Assembly: GCA_021442155.1 (NCBI GenBank)
Contig: CM038214.1
Coordinates: forward strand, 317,471,001-317,535,000
Source: Cymbidium sinense
Lineage: Eukaryota; Streptophyta; Magnoliopsida; Asparagales; Orchidaceae
Direction: 5' to 3'
Length of the DNA stretch: 64,000 nucleotides
In this document: piece after piece, positions 23,076 to 34,622 of the stretch
Layout of the letters: every line of letters begins with the position of its first letter
Position numbering within the stretch: position 1 is the stretch's first letter
Notes under the pieces: generated by a model
The model's database searches: none
What the model was told of the DNA's origin: nothing
What the model saw: only the letters and a program-made list of their open reading frames with translations
Program-made: the position numbers and the translations under genes

Positions 23076-23484
23076 ATAGAGAATAAATCCAGATTCAACA
23101 TTTCTTCTTCTTGATTTCATCAACTAAGTATCAGTCCAAGTTTTCCAAGATAGAAGCGATGACATAGATCAAAAATGAACACATAGAGCAAATCAAAAAC
23201 CTTGGATAATTAGAACTGTCTCTACTGTAAAGATACGGTTCCATTAGTCGTTCAATTTATCCGGTTATAACAAACTATCAGTAGAGGATCCACCATCATA
23301 TTCGATCTCTCTCCCTCCAACACCAGGTAACCTCCATCACTCTCCCTCCTCATAACCACCACAATGACCCTTCATATCCACTTGCATTAGATCCCCACCC
23401 TTATTATATGCCTTTGCCTCCACTACCATATCTAGACTGAGCCTGATTGATGGTGATGTTCTTGCCATCAAGATTTTGCCCATT
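23076..23484 (-). pseudogene. GRP 3' fragment, copy 5
   Basis: The retained RRM strand is well preserved: on the minus strand from 23484 it reads NGQNLDGKNITINQAQSR, then YGSGGKGI before two stops. The glycine-rich tail downstream is broken by deletions. This copy gives the clearest view of the ancestral start of the fragment. The T-run on the 3'UTR side is TTTTTTTAATAGAG at 23069-23080. Confidence 0.8.
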
Positions 23485-23935
23485 CTGAGGGTTTTGGTTT
23501 TAGTTTATTAGGTTTTAGGGTTTAGGTTAATTTTTTAATTTATTTAGTTACTTTAAGTTTAGGTTTAGGATTTGGGGTTTAGGGTTTAGGGTATGGGGTT
23601 TAGGGTTAAGGTTTAGGGTTTAGGGATTAGGTTTAGGGTTAGGGTTTAGGGTTTAGAGTTTGGGTTTAGTGTTAAGGATTTAGGGTTTAGGGTTTTTGGG
23701 TTTAGGGTTTAGGGTTTAGAATTTAGGGTTTAGGGTTTAGGGTTCTAGGGTTTAAGAGTTAAGGTTTAGGGTTGTAGGTTTAGGGTTAGTTTTAGGGCTT
23801 AGGGTTTAGGGTTAGGGTTTTTTTTATTTTTTTTCTATTTTTAGGGTTTAGGGTTTATGGTTTAGGGTTTAGGTTTTAGGTTTAGAGTTCAAGTATTAGT
23901 TTAGGGTTTAGGGTTTAGGGGTTTTGGTGTTTTGT
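23485..23935 (+). repeat. TTTAGGG array between GRP copies 5 and 6
   Basis: Post-GRP linker followed by about 0.35 kb of TTTAGGG variants, with no full T-rich unit. A short TTTTTTATTTTTTTTCTATTT near 23818-23842 may be a deletion remnant of one. Ends with TTCAAGTATTAGTTTAGGG, the usual pre-GRP landmark. Confidence 0.85.
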
Positions 23936-24379
23936 AATAGAAAACAAATTTAGATTCAATATTTCTTCTTCTCGATTTCATCAACCTAGTAACACACCAA
24001 GTTTTCTAAGACATAAGCGATGACATATTTCAAAAATGAGCATGCATAGAGTAAATCAAAAACCTAAGATAACTAGAACCATCTCTGTTGTAAAGACACA
24101 GTTATATAGATTAGATTTATTCTTTGGTTTCTCTAGTTCAAACCACGGCTTCGGTAGAGGGATCCACCATCATATCCCTGATCTCTCCCTTTGCCACCAC
24201 CATGGTTGTAACCTCCATCGCTCCTCCTATCTCCATAACCACCTCTGCACCAACCACCACCTGCATATCCACCAGCACCTCCAAATCCCCCACCACCATT
24301 AGGATTACTTTGCCTCACCTCCACCACCGGTCTAGGGAGCTTTGTTGGCGATGATGTTTACCATCAAGGTTCTCCCATT
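23936..24379 (-). pseudogene. GRP 3' fragment, copy 6 (glycine-rich tail open)
   Basis: A 65-codon open frame at 24327-24133 on the minus strand carries most of the glycine-rich domain: NPNGGGGFGGAGGYAGGG, then RRSDGGYNHGGGKGRD and QGYDGGSLYRS. This is the Gly/Arg/Tyr-rich RNA-contact tail typical of GRP7-like proteins. Upstream of it the RRM strand (24379-24330) has lost bases and is out of frame. The terminal SDGNWRN seen in copy 1 is replaced by RGLN and a stop. Confidence 0.8.
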
Positions 24380-24525
24380 TTAGGGTTTAGGTTTAGGTTT
24401 ATTAGGTTTTAGGGTTTAGGTTTATTTTTAATTTATTTAGTTAATTTAGGTTTAGGTTAGGGTTTGGTGTTTAGGGTTTATGGTTTTCTTGAGGTTTAGG
24501 ATTAAGGGTTTAGGGTTTTTTTTTT
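24380..24525 (+). repeat. TTTAGGG linker ending in a T10 run
   Basis: Post-GRP linker TTTATTAGGTTTTAGGGTTTAGG, a short array, then ten T at 24516-24525 directly against the P0 fragment's 3'UTR end. The T-run is the complement of a poly(A) tail. Confidence 0.85.
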
Positions 24526-25349
24526 CAATTTTAAAATCAAATGATTCCATAATAAATAAGAAATTACCAAATCAAATAAGACATTATCTAACAACTAATA
24601 AAATATGATAAAATAAAATGTAATTCAAAATTTACAAAATGGTATTTCACAAAATAATTTAGCTCCAGCAATAAAATTTGATTTTATAAGGACAACAAAG
24701 CTTAGTGAATAAGTTGAAACCCATAACATCATCGATTCCTCATTTCTTCCTTCTTCTCTTCCACTAGAGCAACAATAGCAGGAGGAGTAGTAGAAGCATC
24801 GATGACCACACTAATTTATTATGATTTTTCAAATAATCTCTAACCTTCTCGGCCTACGGGTATGTGTAATCAGGGGTAATCATGGTGGTCAAGAAATTCT
24901 TGTAAGCGTTGATGAACATGTGCAGCGCTGTAGTAAGGGTGGGATAAGAGAGGGCCAGTGAGAGAGAAGTGATTGTTGAAAGGCCAGTAGAAAACTTCTT
25001 GATGAGATCATCTAGGTCAAGCACCTCAACACGAACACCAAACCATCATCATACACTGACTAGACAATAAGGCCATAAAAGAATGGCTTAATCCCAAGCT
25101 TTACGAAGAGAGCGGCCTTTGAGGAGCCCACCTTATCACCTTTTTTAATCATAGGTGATAATTTCAATGTACCCTTATTGATCTTGGGATTTTGAGATCC
25201 GGAAGAAGAAATCTGAAGGATCCATACTGTTTCTTAGGAACCAATATAGGTGCAATAAGAACAACATAGGTAGGAGCACCAACTTTGTATTTCACAACCT
25301 CTTCATTGACTTCTTTAAGATCACCTTTTGTAAAATCAGCTCAACTGGG
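24526..25349 (-). pseudogene. 60S acidic ribosomal protein P0 (uL10) 3' fragment, copy 1
   Basis: Read on the minus strand this is the C-terminal ~60% of plant P0, the base of the ribosomal stalk that recruits elongation factors. In order, allowing frameshifts: [39 protein letters not shown] (from KINKGTVE), [36 protein letters not shown], a degraded region for the YPT and NAYKN helices, and finally DDVMGFNLF, matching the conserved DDDMGFSLFD stalk tail. A 3'UTR follows to the poly(A)-like end at 24526. The first ~115 residues are missing and TTTTGGGTTTAGGG replaces them. Several stops and shifts make it non-functional. Identification rests on many colinear motifs, so it is firm. Confidence 0.85.
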
Positions 25350-26749
25350 GTTTTGGGTTTAGGGTTTTAGTGTTTATGCTTTAGGGTTTAGTATTTGGGG
25401 TTAGGTCTTAGAGTTTAGGGTTTAGGGTTTAAGGTTTAGGGTTTATGGTTTAGGGTTTATGATTTAGGATTTAGGATTTAGGGTTTAGGGTTTAGGGTCT
25501 TTTAAGGTTTAGGGTTTAGGGCTGTAAGTTTAGTGTGGTAGATTTATGATTTTGGGTTTTTTTTTTTACTTTTTTATTTTTCATTTTTATTTTATATTAA
25601 GTAAATCGGTAGGTTTAGGTTTATTTAGATTATTTAGTTTATTTTTTCTTTATTTTAGTTTATTTTATTTTATTTTATTTTTTTAAGATTTATTTTTTAT
25701 TTTTATTTAGTTTAGTTTATTTTTTTAGGTTTATTTATTTTTAATTTAGAGTTTTTATTTTAGTTTATTTTTTTATTTAGGTTTAGGTTTAGGTTTATTG
25801 TCTCGTTGAGTTTTAATTTTGTTTTATGTTTTAGGTTTAGGTTTTATTTTTTATTTTTTGGTTTAGGTTTAGGTTTTTATTTTATTTATTAGGTTTAAGT
25901 TTTAGGTTTTTATTTTAGGTTTATTTTTAGGTTTTATTTTTTAGTTTAGGTTTAGGTTTATTTTTATTTTATTTTAGGTCTATGTTTAGGTTTATTCATT
26001 TTCATTTAGTTTATTTTAGTTTAGGTTTAATTTATTTTATTTTATTTATTTTATTTTTTATTTTAGGTTTATTTTTTTTTAGTTTAGGATTTTGGTTTTT
26101 TATTATTTATTTTTAGGTTTTATTTTTTAGGTTTACATTTTTATTTTGATTTAAATTTATTTTATTTTAGGTTTATTTTATTTTTATTTTATGTTTAGTT
26201 TTTATTTTATTTTTTGTTTTTTATTCTTAAGTTTATTTTATTTTTTTTAGTTTAGTTTATATTTTATTTTTATTTTTTTTATTTTTATTTATTTTATTTT
26301 AGGTTTAGGTTTATTTTATTTTATTTTTTAATTTTTATTTAGGTTTAGGATTTATTTATTTATTTTATTTTTAGTTTTTATTTAGTTTTAAGTCTAAGTT
26401 TTTAGGTGTTTAGGTTTTTAGGGTTCAGGGTTTCAGGTTTAGGTTTTTAGGGTTTAGGGTTTTAGTGTTTAGGGTTTAGGGTTAGGGTTTAGGGTTTAGG
26501 GTTTAGGGTAGGGTTTTTAGGGTTTAGGGTTTAGGTTTAGGTTTGGTTTAGTTTAGGTTTGGGTTTAGGGTTTTAGTTTTGGATTTAGGGTTATAGGTTT
26601 AGTGTTTAGGGGTTTAAGGTTAGTTTTAGGGTTTAGGGTTAGGGTTTTTTTTAATTTTTAATTTTTAGGATTTAGGGATTGGGGTTTAGGATTTAGGTTT
26701 AGGGTTTAGGTTTTAGTTTAGTGTTTAGGGGTTTTGGTTTTTTTTTTAA
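25350..26749 (+). repeat. TTTAGGG arrays with one T-rich unit
   Basis: Array 25350-25593, T-rich unit at about 25594-26415 with the leader ATATTAAGTAAATCGGTAGG, then array 26416-26749 ending in TTTTTTTTTAAAC before GRP copy 7. The T-rich unit is close to full length (about 0.8 kb). Confidence 0.85.
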
Positions 26750-27186
26750 ACAGAGAACAAATTCAGATTCAACATTTCTTCTTTTTGATTTCATCAACCA
26801 AGTAACACACCAAGCTTTCTAAGACATAAACAATGACATAGATAAAAATTGAGCACACATAGAGCAAATCAAAAACCCAAGATAACTAGAATCATCTCTT
26901 ATGTAAATACACGATTCCATAAGCAACAAATCGAATAGGCCATTCTTTAGTTTCTCCAGTTCCCATCAGAACCACCTCGGCCTCTCGAGTAGCAGGATTC
27001 ACCATCATATCCCCGATCTCTCCCTTCGCCACCACCACGACTGTAACCTCCATCGCTCCTCCCACCTCCGCTTTTCACCACCTCCATATCCAAGACCTAT
27101 CCCCACCACAAGGATTTTCATTTTTTCCTCCACCGCCATCTAGGGGAGCCTAGTTGATGATGTTAGCCATCAAGGTTATGCCTATT
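26750..27186 (-). pseudogene. GRP 3' fragment, copy 7
   Basis: The 3'UTR half is close to copy 1 (ACAGAGAACAAATTCAGATTC on + at 26750). The coding half keeps CCTCTCGAGTAGCAGGATTC, complementary to the RYSRGR-type codons, and CCACCACCACGACTGTAACC for the SRGGGG block, but loses bases beyond 27070. The RRM strand reads NRHNLDG then a stop. The distal junction is CCTATTCTTAGGGG. Confidence 0.75.
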
Positions 27187-27372
27187 CTTAGGGGTTTAGG
27201 TTTAGGTTTGGGTTTATTAGGTTTTAGGGTTTAGGTTTATTTTTTATTTATTTATTTACTTTAGGTTTATTTTTTAATTTATTTAGTTACTTTAGTTTTA
27301 GGTTTAGGGTTTGGGGTTTAGGGTTTATGGTTTAGGGTTTAGGGTTTACGGTTTAGGGATTAGGGTTTTTTT
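27187..27372 (+). repeat. TTTAGGG linker with internal duplication, T-run
   Basis: The TTTTTTAATTTATTTAGTTACTTTAGG element of the linker occurs twice here (27238-27262 and 27268-27300). A short TTTAGGG array ends in seven T against the second P0 fragment. Confidence 0.8.
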
Positions 27373-28093
27373 AACTCAAATGATTCCATAACCAATAAGA
27401 AATTACTAAATCAAACAAGACATTATCCTTTAACAATTAATAAAATAGGATAAAATAAAATGCAATTTAAAAATTCACAAAAATTGTACTTCACAAAATG
27501 ATTTAACTCCAAGACAATAAAATTAATTTTATAGAAGGCCAACAAATCTTTTGTCGAATTTTAAACCCATATCATCAGTATTAGGACTTCCTTCTTCTCT
27601 TCCACTTATTAGTAGTAGTAGAATTTAGCCACATCAAATTTACTAGGATCCTTCAAATACTCAACCTTTTTTATTGTGGGTATGTAATTAGGATTATAGT
27701 GAGGACATTCTTGTAAGCGTTGATGAACATGTGGGATTTAGGTGGGTTAAGAGGGCGGTGAGAGAAGTGATCATTAAGGCCAAAACTTTCGATGAGATCA
27801 TCTTTAGTGAGTTAGAACACCAAACCATCATCATAGACAGACTTTTAAGAGAATGGCCTAGTCCCCAGCTTAGGGAGGAGAGCGACTTCTGAGGATCTCA
27901 CCTTATCACCTTTTTTAATCATCTAAATAGGGGTGATAATTTTAATAGAACATGGAAGAAAGAAGTCTATAGAGTATCCAATTACTTGGAGCCACAACAT
28001 TTAGGTGCAAGACCAACATGGAGCACCAACTTTGCATTCACCTCTTTCTTGACTTCTTTAAGAGAACCTTTCATAAATATTAGCTCAATCGTG
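27373..28093 (-). pseudogene. P0 (uL10) 3' fragment, copy 2 (eroded)
   Basis: Same limits as the first P0 fragment: the 3'UTR end at about 27375 follows a T-run, and the 5' cut lies at TAGCTCAATCGTGG then TTTAGGG. Matching landmarks on + are ATCACCTTTTTTAATCAT, GACTTCTTTAAGAGAACC, AGCACCAACTTTG and TGTAAGCGTTGATGAACATG (complement of the HMFINAYK codons). It is about 100 bases shorter, through scattered deletions, and has no usable frame. That both copies share the same truncation point shows they descend from one captured fragment. Confidence 0.8.
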
Positions 28094-29448
28094 GTTTAGG
28101 GTTTAGGGTATAGGCTTTTAGGGCTTATGCTTTTAGGGTTTAGGGTTTAAGGTTAGGGTTTAGGGTTTTTTAGGGTTTATGGTTTATGGTTTAGGGTTTA
28201 GGGTTTAGGGTTTAGGGTTGTAGGTTTAACATTGTATGTTTAGGGTTTAGGGTTTAGGGTTTAGGGTTTAAGATTTAGGGTTTAGGTTTTTTCAAAAAAA
28301 ATTAAGTAAACTAGTAAGTTTATGTTTATTTAGTTTATTTAATTTATTTTCATTTATATTTTATTTTATTTTTATTTTTTATTTAAGTTTATTTTTTATA
28401 TTTAGTTTAGTTTATTTATTTTTGGTTTATTTATTTTTAGTTTAGGGTTTTTATTTTACTTTATCATTTAGGTTTAGGTTTAGGTTTATTTTTTAGTTCA
28501 TTTTTTTTATTTTAGGTTTAGGTTATATTTTTTATTTTTAGGTGTATGTTTAGGTTTATATTTTATTTCTTTATGTTTAGGTTTTAGGTTTTTATTTTAG
28601 GTTTATTTTTAGGTTTTACTTTTTAGTTTAGTTTAGGTTTACTTTTAGTTTATTTTATTTTATTTAGTTTAGGTTTAGCTTTAGGTTTAGTTTATTTTAG
28701 GTTCAGGTTTAGGTTTTATTTATTTTAGTTTAGGTTTTGGTTTATTTTATTTTTTTATTTTATTTTTATTTTAGGTTTAGTTTTTTTTAGTTTAGGGTTT
28801 ATGTTTTATTTTTTATTTATTTTTAGGTATATTTTTTAGGTTTAGGTTCTTATTTTAGGTTTATTTTATTTTTATTTTACATTTATTTTGTTTTTTATTT
28901 AGGTTTTTTATTCTAAGGTTTATTATATTTTTTAGTTTAGTTTAGGTTTTTATTTATTTTATTTTAATTTATTTTTGTTTTTTATTTTATTTATTTTTAT
29001 GTTTAGGTTTAGGTTTTAGTTTAGGTTTTTATTTTATTTTATTTTATTTAGTTTTAGGTTATTTATTTATTTTATTATTAGGTTTTATTTAGTTTAGGTT
29101 TAGGTTTTTAAGTTTTAAGGGTTTAGGGTTTTGGGTTTAGGGTTTAGGTTTAGGGTTTAGGGTTTAGGGTTTAGGGTTTAGGATTAAGGTTTAGGGTTTA
29201 GGGTTTAGGGTATAAGGTTTAAGCTTTAGGGTTTAGGGTTTTTTGGATTTAGGGTTTAGGGTTTAGGGTTTAGGGTTTAGGGATTGGGGTTTATGGTTTT
29301 TGGATTTAAGATTTAGGGTTTAGGGTTAAAGGTTTAGGATTTAGGGTTAGGTTTTTTTTTTAATTTTTTTATTTTTAGGGTTTAAGGTTTAGGTTGTTGG
29401 TTTAGGGTTCAAGTTTTAGTTTAGGGTTTAGGATTTTTATTTTATTTA
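28094..29448 (+). repeat. TTTAGGG arrays with one T-rich unit
   Basis: Array 28094-28295, T-rich unit about 28296-29118 with a near-perfect leader AAATTAAGTAAACTAGTAAG, then array 29119-29448. Pure TTTAGGG runs of several units occur near 29150-29185 and 29255-29280. It ends with TTCAAGTTTTAGTTTAGGG and a T-rich run. Confidence 0.85.
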
Positions 29449-29735
29449 ACAAAGAATAAATTCAAATTCAATATTTCTTCTTTTCAATTTATTTAGTAAC
29501 ACACAATGTTCTAAGACATACAATATAGATCAAATGTAAAGCAAATCAAAACTCTAGATAACTAGGACCGTCTCTATTATAAAGACATAGTTCCATAAGT
29601 AGTAGATTGGATTGGCCATTCTTTAGTTTCTCTAGTTCCCATCAAAACCACCCCGCCTCTCAAGTTGTGGGATCCACAATCATATCCCCGATCTCTCCCT
29701 CCGCCACCACCACGACAGTAACCTCCATCACAATT
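29449..29735 (-). pseudogene. GRP 3' fragment, copy 8 (5'-truncated further)
   Basis: Keeps the 3'UTR and the C-terminal codons (CCTCTCAAGTTGTGGGATCC and CCACCACCACGACAGTAACC on +). It stops at about 29735, where CCATAG joins the tail end of a T-rich unit (TTTTTTAATTTATTTTATTTTAAG). About 150 bases of coding sequence, including the RRM strand, are missing. This is an internal deletion joining the GRP module to the end of a T-rich unit. Confidence 0.75.
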
Positions 29736-32271
29736 CCATAGATTTTTTAATTTATTTTATTTTAAGATTTTATTTAGTTTAGGTTTAGGTTTATTTTAGT
29801 TTGGGTTTATTTAGGTTTAGGGTTTAGGGTTTAGTATAGGTTTAGAGTTTAGGCTTAGGTTTAGGTTTTAGGGTTTAGGGTTTAGGTTAGGGTTAGGGTT
29901 TAGGGTTTAGGGTTTAGGGTTTATTATTTAGGCTTTAGGGTTTACGGTTTTTAGGGTTTAGGGTTTAGGGTTTTAGGGTTTAGGGTTTAAGGTTTAAGGT
30001 TGTAGGTTTAGGGTTTATGGTTTAGGGTTAAATTTAGAGTTAGGTGTTTATTTATTTATTCTTTTTTTAGGGTTTAGGGCTTAGGGTTTAGGGTTTAAGG
30101 TATAGGTTTTTGGTTTAGGGTTCAGGTTTTAGTTTAGGTTTATTTTAAAATTAAGTAAACTTGTAGCTTTAAGTTTATTTTTGTTTATTTTTAGGGTTTA
30201 GGGTTTAGGTCTTTTAAATAAAAAGCAAAAGTTTCTGATTATTTATTTATTTAGTTTATTTTTATTTTTTAGTTTATTTTATTTTTAATTTTTATTTATG
30301 TTTATTTTTTTTATTTTATTTAGTTTAATTTATTTAGTTTAGATTTATTTATTTTAGTTTAGATTTTTTATTTTAGTTTATTTTTTTTAGATTTAGGTTT
30401 AGGTTTAGGTTTATTTTTATTTTATTTTTTAGGTTTAGGTTTTAACTTTTATTTAGGTTTAGATTTTTATTTTATTTTTTTATGTTTATATTTTAGGTTT
30501 TTATTTTAGGTTTATTTTTAGATTTTCTTTTTTAGTTTAGGAATAGGTTTATTTTTAGTTTATTTTATTTTATTTAGTTTAGGTTAAGGTTTAGGTTTTA
30601 TTTATTTTAGGTTTAGGCTTTGGTTTTATTTATTTTAGTTTAGTTTATTTTAGTTTAGGTTTAGGTTTATTTTATTTTGTTTATTTTATTTTTATTTTAG
30701 GTTTAGGTTTTTTTTTCATTAGGGTTTAGGATTTTATTTAGTTTTTATTTTATTTTTTTTAGGTTTATTTCATTTTTATTTTACATTTAGTTTTTATTTT
30801 ATTTTATTTTTTTAGTTTATTTCATTTTATTTTTTAGGTTTAGGTTTAGGTTTTAGTTTAAATTTTTATTTTATTTTATTCTTTTATTTTATTTAGGTTT
30901 AGGTTTTTTTTATTTATTTTACTTTTAGGTTTTATCTAGTTTAGGTTTAGGTTTTTAGGGTTTAGGGTTTAGGGTTTAGAGTTTTTAGTTTTTAGGTTTT
31001 AGGGTTAGTTGTAGGGTTTAGGGTTTATGGTTTAGGATTTAGGGTTTAGGGTTTAATGTTTAGGCTTCAGGATTATTTTTTTAAATTAAGTAAACTGATA
31101 GGTTTTGGTTTATTTATTTTAGTTTAATTTATATTTATTTTTATTTATATTTAATTTATATTTTTATTTTATTTAGCTTATTTAATTTAGGTTAAATTAT
31201 TTTAGTACATTTTTAAAGTGTAGGTTTATGTTTATTTTATTTTTTAGTTTAGTTTTATTTTTTTTACTTTTAGGATTAGGTTTTATTTTTTTAGTTTAGG
31301 TTTAGGTTTATTTTTAGTTTATTTTATTATATTTAGCTTAGGGTTTAGGTTTAGTTTATTTTAGATTTAGGTTTAGGTTTTATTTAATTTAGTTTAGGTT
31401 TATGTTTATTTTATTTTGTTTATTCTAGGCTTAGGTTTTTTTTTAGTTTATGGTTTTGGTTTTATTTTTTTTATTTTTAGGTTTATTTCCTAGGTTTAAG
31501 TTTTTATTTGGTTTTTATTTTATTTTTATTTTACGTTTTGTTTTTTTATTTAGGTTTTTTATTTTTAGGTTTATTTTATTTTTTTAGTTTAGTTTAGGTT
31601 TTTATTTATTATATTTTAGTTTAGTTTTATTTTTTATTTTATTTTATTTTTAGGTTTAGGTTAAAGTTTAAGTTTAGGTTTAAGTTTAGGTTTTAGTTTA
31701 GGTTTTTATTAATTTTATTTTTTTTATTTATTTAACTTTAGGTTTTCTTTAATTTTTTTAAATATTTAGGTTTTATTTAGTTTAGGTTTAGGTTTTTCAG
31801 TTTTTGTGGTTTAGGGTTAAGGGTTTAGGGTTTAAGGTTTAGGGTTTGGTTTGGGGTTGAGGGTTTATGATTTAGGGTTGTAGGTTTTTGTGTTTAGGGT
31901 TTAGGGTTTAAAGTTTAGGGTTTAGGGTGTATGGTTAAATGGTTTAGGGTTTAGGGTGTAGGGTTTTATGGTTTAGGATTTATGTTTTAGGGTTGTAGGT
32001 TTAAGGTTTAGGGTTAGTTTTAGGGTTTAGGGTTTAGGGTTAGGGTTTTTTATTTTCTTTTTTTTATTATTTTTTAAATTAAGTAAGCTCGTGGCTTTAG
32101 GTTTATTTAGTTTTATTATTTATTTTAGTTTATTTTTATTTCGATTTAGGGGTATTTTATTTATATTTAGTTTAGTTTAATTAATTTAGGTTTATTTATT
32201 TTAGTTTAGGGTTTAGGGTTTAGAGTTTAGGTATTTGATTTAGTTGGTTTAGTTTAGGTTTTATTTTTTTT

Positions 32272-32310
32272 AAATAGAGAACAAATTCATATTCAACATT
32301 TCTTCTTTTG
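32272..32310 (-). pseudogene. GRP 3'UTR stub 1
   Basis: The last ~39 bases of the GRP fragment's 3'UTR (AGAGAACAAATTCATATTC on +, preceded by a T-run). The stub is cut at TTTCTTCTTTTG, where it joins the interior of a T-rich unit. Confidence 0.75.
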
Positions 32311-33475
32311 TTTATTTAGTTTATTTTATATTTATTTTAGTTTAGTTTATTTTTTATTTATGTTTATTTTTTTATTTTTATTTAATTTAGTTTATTTATT
32401 TAAGTTTTATTTATTTTAGTTTAGGTTTTTTATTTTAGTTTATTTTTTAGGTTTAGGTTTAGGTTTTTGTTTATTTTTTAGTTGAGTTTTTTATTTTATT
32501 TTCTTTTTTAGGTTTTGGTTTTATTTTTTATTTTTAGGTTTAGTTTTAGGTTTTATTATATTTTAGGTTTAGGTTTTATTATTTATTTTTTAGGTTTAGG
32601 TTAGGTTTTATTTGATTTTCTTAGGTTTAGGTTTTAGGTTTTATTTTATGTTTATTTTTAGGTTTTATTTTTTAGTTTAGGTTTAAGTTTATTTTTAATT
32701 GATTATATTTTATTTAGTTTAGGTTTAGGGTTTGGTTTAATTTATTTTAGGTTTAGGTTTAGGTTTTATTTATTTTAGTTTAATTTATTTTAGTTTAGGT
32801 TTAGGTTTATTTTATTTTTATTTTAGGTTTAAGTTTTATTTTAGTTTAAGGTTTAAGTTTTCTTTTTTTATTTATTTTTAGGTTTATTTTTTAGGTTTAG
32901 GTTTTATTTAGTTTTTATTTTATTTTATTTTAAGGTTGTTTTATTTTTATTTTAGGTATATTTTTTATTTTATTTAGGTTTTTTATTTTTTTAGTTTAGT
33001 TTGTGTTTTTATTAATTTTATTTTATTTTAGTTTTTATTTTGATTTTATTTTCATTTTAGGTTTAGGTTTAGGTTTTAGTTTATATTTTTATTTTATTTT
33101 GGTTTAGATTTTTTTATTTATTTCATTTTTAGGCTTTATTTAGTTTAGGTTTAGGTTTTTAGCTTTTCAGGGTTTAGGGTTTAAGTTTAGTTTAGGGTTT
33201 AGGGTTTGGGGTTTCGGATTTAGGGTTTATGGTTTTTTTTTGGGTTTAATGTATAGGGTTTAGAGTTTAGGGTTTAGGGTTTAGGGTTTAAGGTTTTAGG
33301 GTTTAGGATTTATGGTTTAGGGTTTAGGGTTTAGGGTTTAGAGTTTAAAGTTTAGGTTTTGATTTAAGGTTCAGGTTTTAGTTTAGGGTTTAGGGTTTAG
33401 GGTTTAGAGTTTAAAGTTTAGGTTTTCGATTTAAGGTTCAGGTTTTAGTTTAGGGTTTTTGGGTTTCTTTTTTTT

Positions 33476-33512
33476 AAATAGAGAACTAATTCATATTCTA
33501 CATTTCTTCTTT
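33476..33512 (-). pseudogene. GRP 3'UTR stub 2
   Basis: Same junction as the stub at 32272 (TTTCTTCTTTTGTTTATTTAG), 1204 bases further on, so the two are tandem copies of one deletion product. A T7 run precedes it. Confidence 0.75.
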
Positions 33513-34599
33513 TGTTTATTTAGTTTATTTTTTATTTATTTTAGTTTACTCTATTTTTCATTTATGTTTATTTCTTATTTTTATTTAATTTAGTTTATTT
33601 ATTTTAGGTTTATTTATTATAGTTTAGGTTTCTTATTTTAGGTTATTTTTTAAGGTTTAGGTTCAGCTTTTTGTTTATTTTTTAGTTGAGTTTTATTTTT
33701 ATTTTCTTTTTTAGGTTTTGGTTTTATTTTTTATTTTTAGGTTTAGGTTTAGGTTTTTATTATATTTTTTAGGTTTAGGTTTTATTTTTTATTTTTAGGT
33801 TTAGGTTTAGGTTTTTATTTGATTTTCTTAGGTTTAGGTTTTAGGTTTTTATTTTAGGTTTATTTTTAGGTTTTATTTTTTAGTTTAAGTTTAAATTTAT
33901 TTTTAATTTATTATATTTTATTTAGTTTAGGTTTAGGGTTAGGTTTAGTTTATTTTAGGTTTAGGTTTTGGGTTTGTTTATTTAGTTGAATTTATTTTAG
34001 TTTAGTTTAGGTTTATTTTATTTTATTTTAGGTTTAGGTTTTGTTTAGTTTAGGTTTAGGTTTTCTTTTTTTATTTATTTTAGGTTTATTTTTTGAGGTT
34101 AAGGTTTTATTTAGTTTTATTTTATTTTATTTTAAAATTTGTTTATTTTACTTTGGTATAGTTTTATTTATTTAGGTTTTGTATTTTTTAGTTTAGTTTG
34201 GGTTTTTATTAATTTTATTTTATTTTAGTTTTTATTTTGATTTTATTTTCTTTTTAGGTTTAGGTTTAGGCTTAGGTTTTGGTTTTAGTTTATGTTTTTA
34301 TTTTATTTTGGTTTAGATTTTTTATTTATTTTATTTTTAGGCTTTAGGTTTAGGTTTTCTATTTAGAGGTGTAGGTTTAGGGTTTAGGGTAGATTTAGGA
34401 TTTATGGTTTTTTTTGTGTGGTTTAAGTTTAGAGTTTAGGTTTAGGGTTTAGGGTTGGGGTTTAGGGTTTAGGGTAGGTTTAGGGTTTATGGTTTAGGGT
34501 TAGGTTTAGGGTTTTATGTTTTAAGATTTAGGGTTTAGGCTCCAGGTCCAAGTTTTAGGTTTAGGTTTTATAGTTAGTTTAGGTTTTTTGGGTTTTTTT

Positions 34600-34622
34600 A
34601 AGAATAAATTGATTCAACTCTA
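34600..34622 (-). pseudogene. GRP 3'UTR stub 3 (very short)
   Basis: AGAATAAATTGATTCAACTC after GGGTTTTTTTA is a decayed version of the 3'UTR end, about 1.12 kb after stub 2. It is too short to identify by itself; position and spacing support it. Confidence 0.45.

Noticed and set aside
24526..28093. Functional P0 gene
   Set aside because: Both copies lack the first ~115 residues, contain stops and frameshifts, and have telomere-like DNA in place of a promoter.
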